This document shows, in pieces, positions 5,599 to 5,631 of a stretch of 5,631 nt of DNA. Source of the DNA: Acidobacteriota bacterium. GTDB taxonomy: Bacteria; Acidobacteriota; Polarisedimenticolia; J045. The position numbers and the translations under genes were made by a program. Each line of letters begins with the position of its first letter. The stretch's first letter is position 1. The stretch covers positions 1 through 5,631 of the forward strand of contig JALTMS010000265.1 in the NCBI GenBank assembly GCA_027001345.1. The letters run 5' to 3'. Under the pieces are notes generated by a model. That model was not told where the DNA came from and did no database searches. It worked only from the letters and a program-made list of their open reading frames with translations.

Positions 5599-5631
5599 TG
5601 GCGGACCGGCGCGATCGCGCCTCCGCGGGAG
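5598..5631 (+). CDS. Possible start of a divergent gene (only 11 codons visible)
   Basis: An ATG at 5598 opens a frame to the window end (MADRRDRASAG) with mostly G or C at third codon positions, like the real genes here. The nearest Shine-Dalgarno-like AGGAG (5577-5581) is 16 bases upstream, longer than usual. Too short to assign a family. The alternative is that this end belongs to the 3' part of a minus-strand gene, for example the frame that stops at 5596. Confidence 0.25.
   Translation, partial: MADRRDRASAG
5608..5621. repeat. 14-bp perfect GC palindrome
   Basis: GGCGCGATCGCGCC is fully self-complementary and contains GCGATCGC. It lies inside the possible divergent coding start. In GC-rich DNA such palindromes arise fairly often, so a function is not implied; it is recorded because it lies 9 bases from the 12-bp palindrome at 5587-5598. 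Confidence 0.35.

Noticed and set aside
5489..5599. Minus-strand 36-residue frame (MIRIRPLLFAAHSS...) ending in an ATGA overlap with the DUF1844 start
   Set aside because: The overlap is tempting and the frame stays open to the window end, but its third codon positions are not GC-biased as in the neighbouring genes and it shows no convincing motif. It probably is non-coding promoter sequence, though the 3' end of an upstream gene cannot be fully excluded.

Overview
This is a GC-rich bacterial window carrying four confident genes, all on the minus strand, read from right to left. It looks chromosomal and housekeeping-like: I see no insertion sequences, CRISPR, tRNA, rRNA or phage genes. A DUF1844 protein next to a DUF4388 (PATAN) protein, plus a GspG-like domain and strong GC bias at third codon positions, suggests a Gram-negative of the Acidobacteriota or former delta-proteobacterial (Myxococcota/Desulfobacterota) type. 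That is an inference from gene content and I hold it loosely.

Right part (5631 to 1834): a compact three-gene run. First is a small DUF1844 protein (5492-5055). It overlaps by 4 bases (ATGA) a 633-residue membrane protein with TPR repeats and a four-cysteine zinc-ribbon-like motif (5058-3157). That gene is followed after only 3 bases by a 439-residue protein (3153-1834) with an N-terminal DUF4388 region, a winged-helix-like segment, one membrane helix and a C-terminal domain resembling the globular part of the type II secretion pseudopilin GspG. Overlap and spacing argue for one transcript and translational coupling. Weak promoter-like and palindromic sequence lies in the 139 bases right of the DUF1844 start, where a divergent plus-strand gene may begin at 5598.

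Middle (1833 to 1572): 262 non-coding bases. They contain a strong hairpin followed by a T run in the minus direction (probable intrinsic terminator, 1661-1699), a competing upstream hairpin sharing one arm (1691-1720), a sigma70-like promoter (1610-1638), and a GC hairpin touching a strong Shine-Dalgarno in front of dnaK.

Left part (1571 to 1): dnaK, encoding the Hsp70 chaperone, complete at its N-terminus and cut by the window edge at residue 523, inside the C-terminal lid.

The three-gene run is the least understood part. All that can be argued is a membrane-linked assembly with TPR scaffolding and domains borrowed from the type II secretion/type IV pilus world. dnaK appears to be a separate unit, unless the alternative hairpins allow regulated read-through from the upstream genes.
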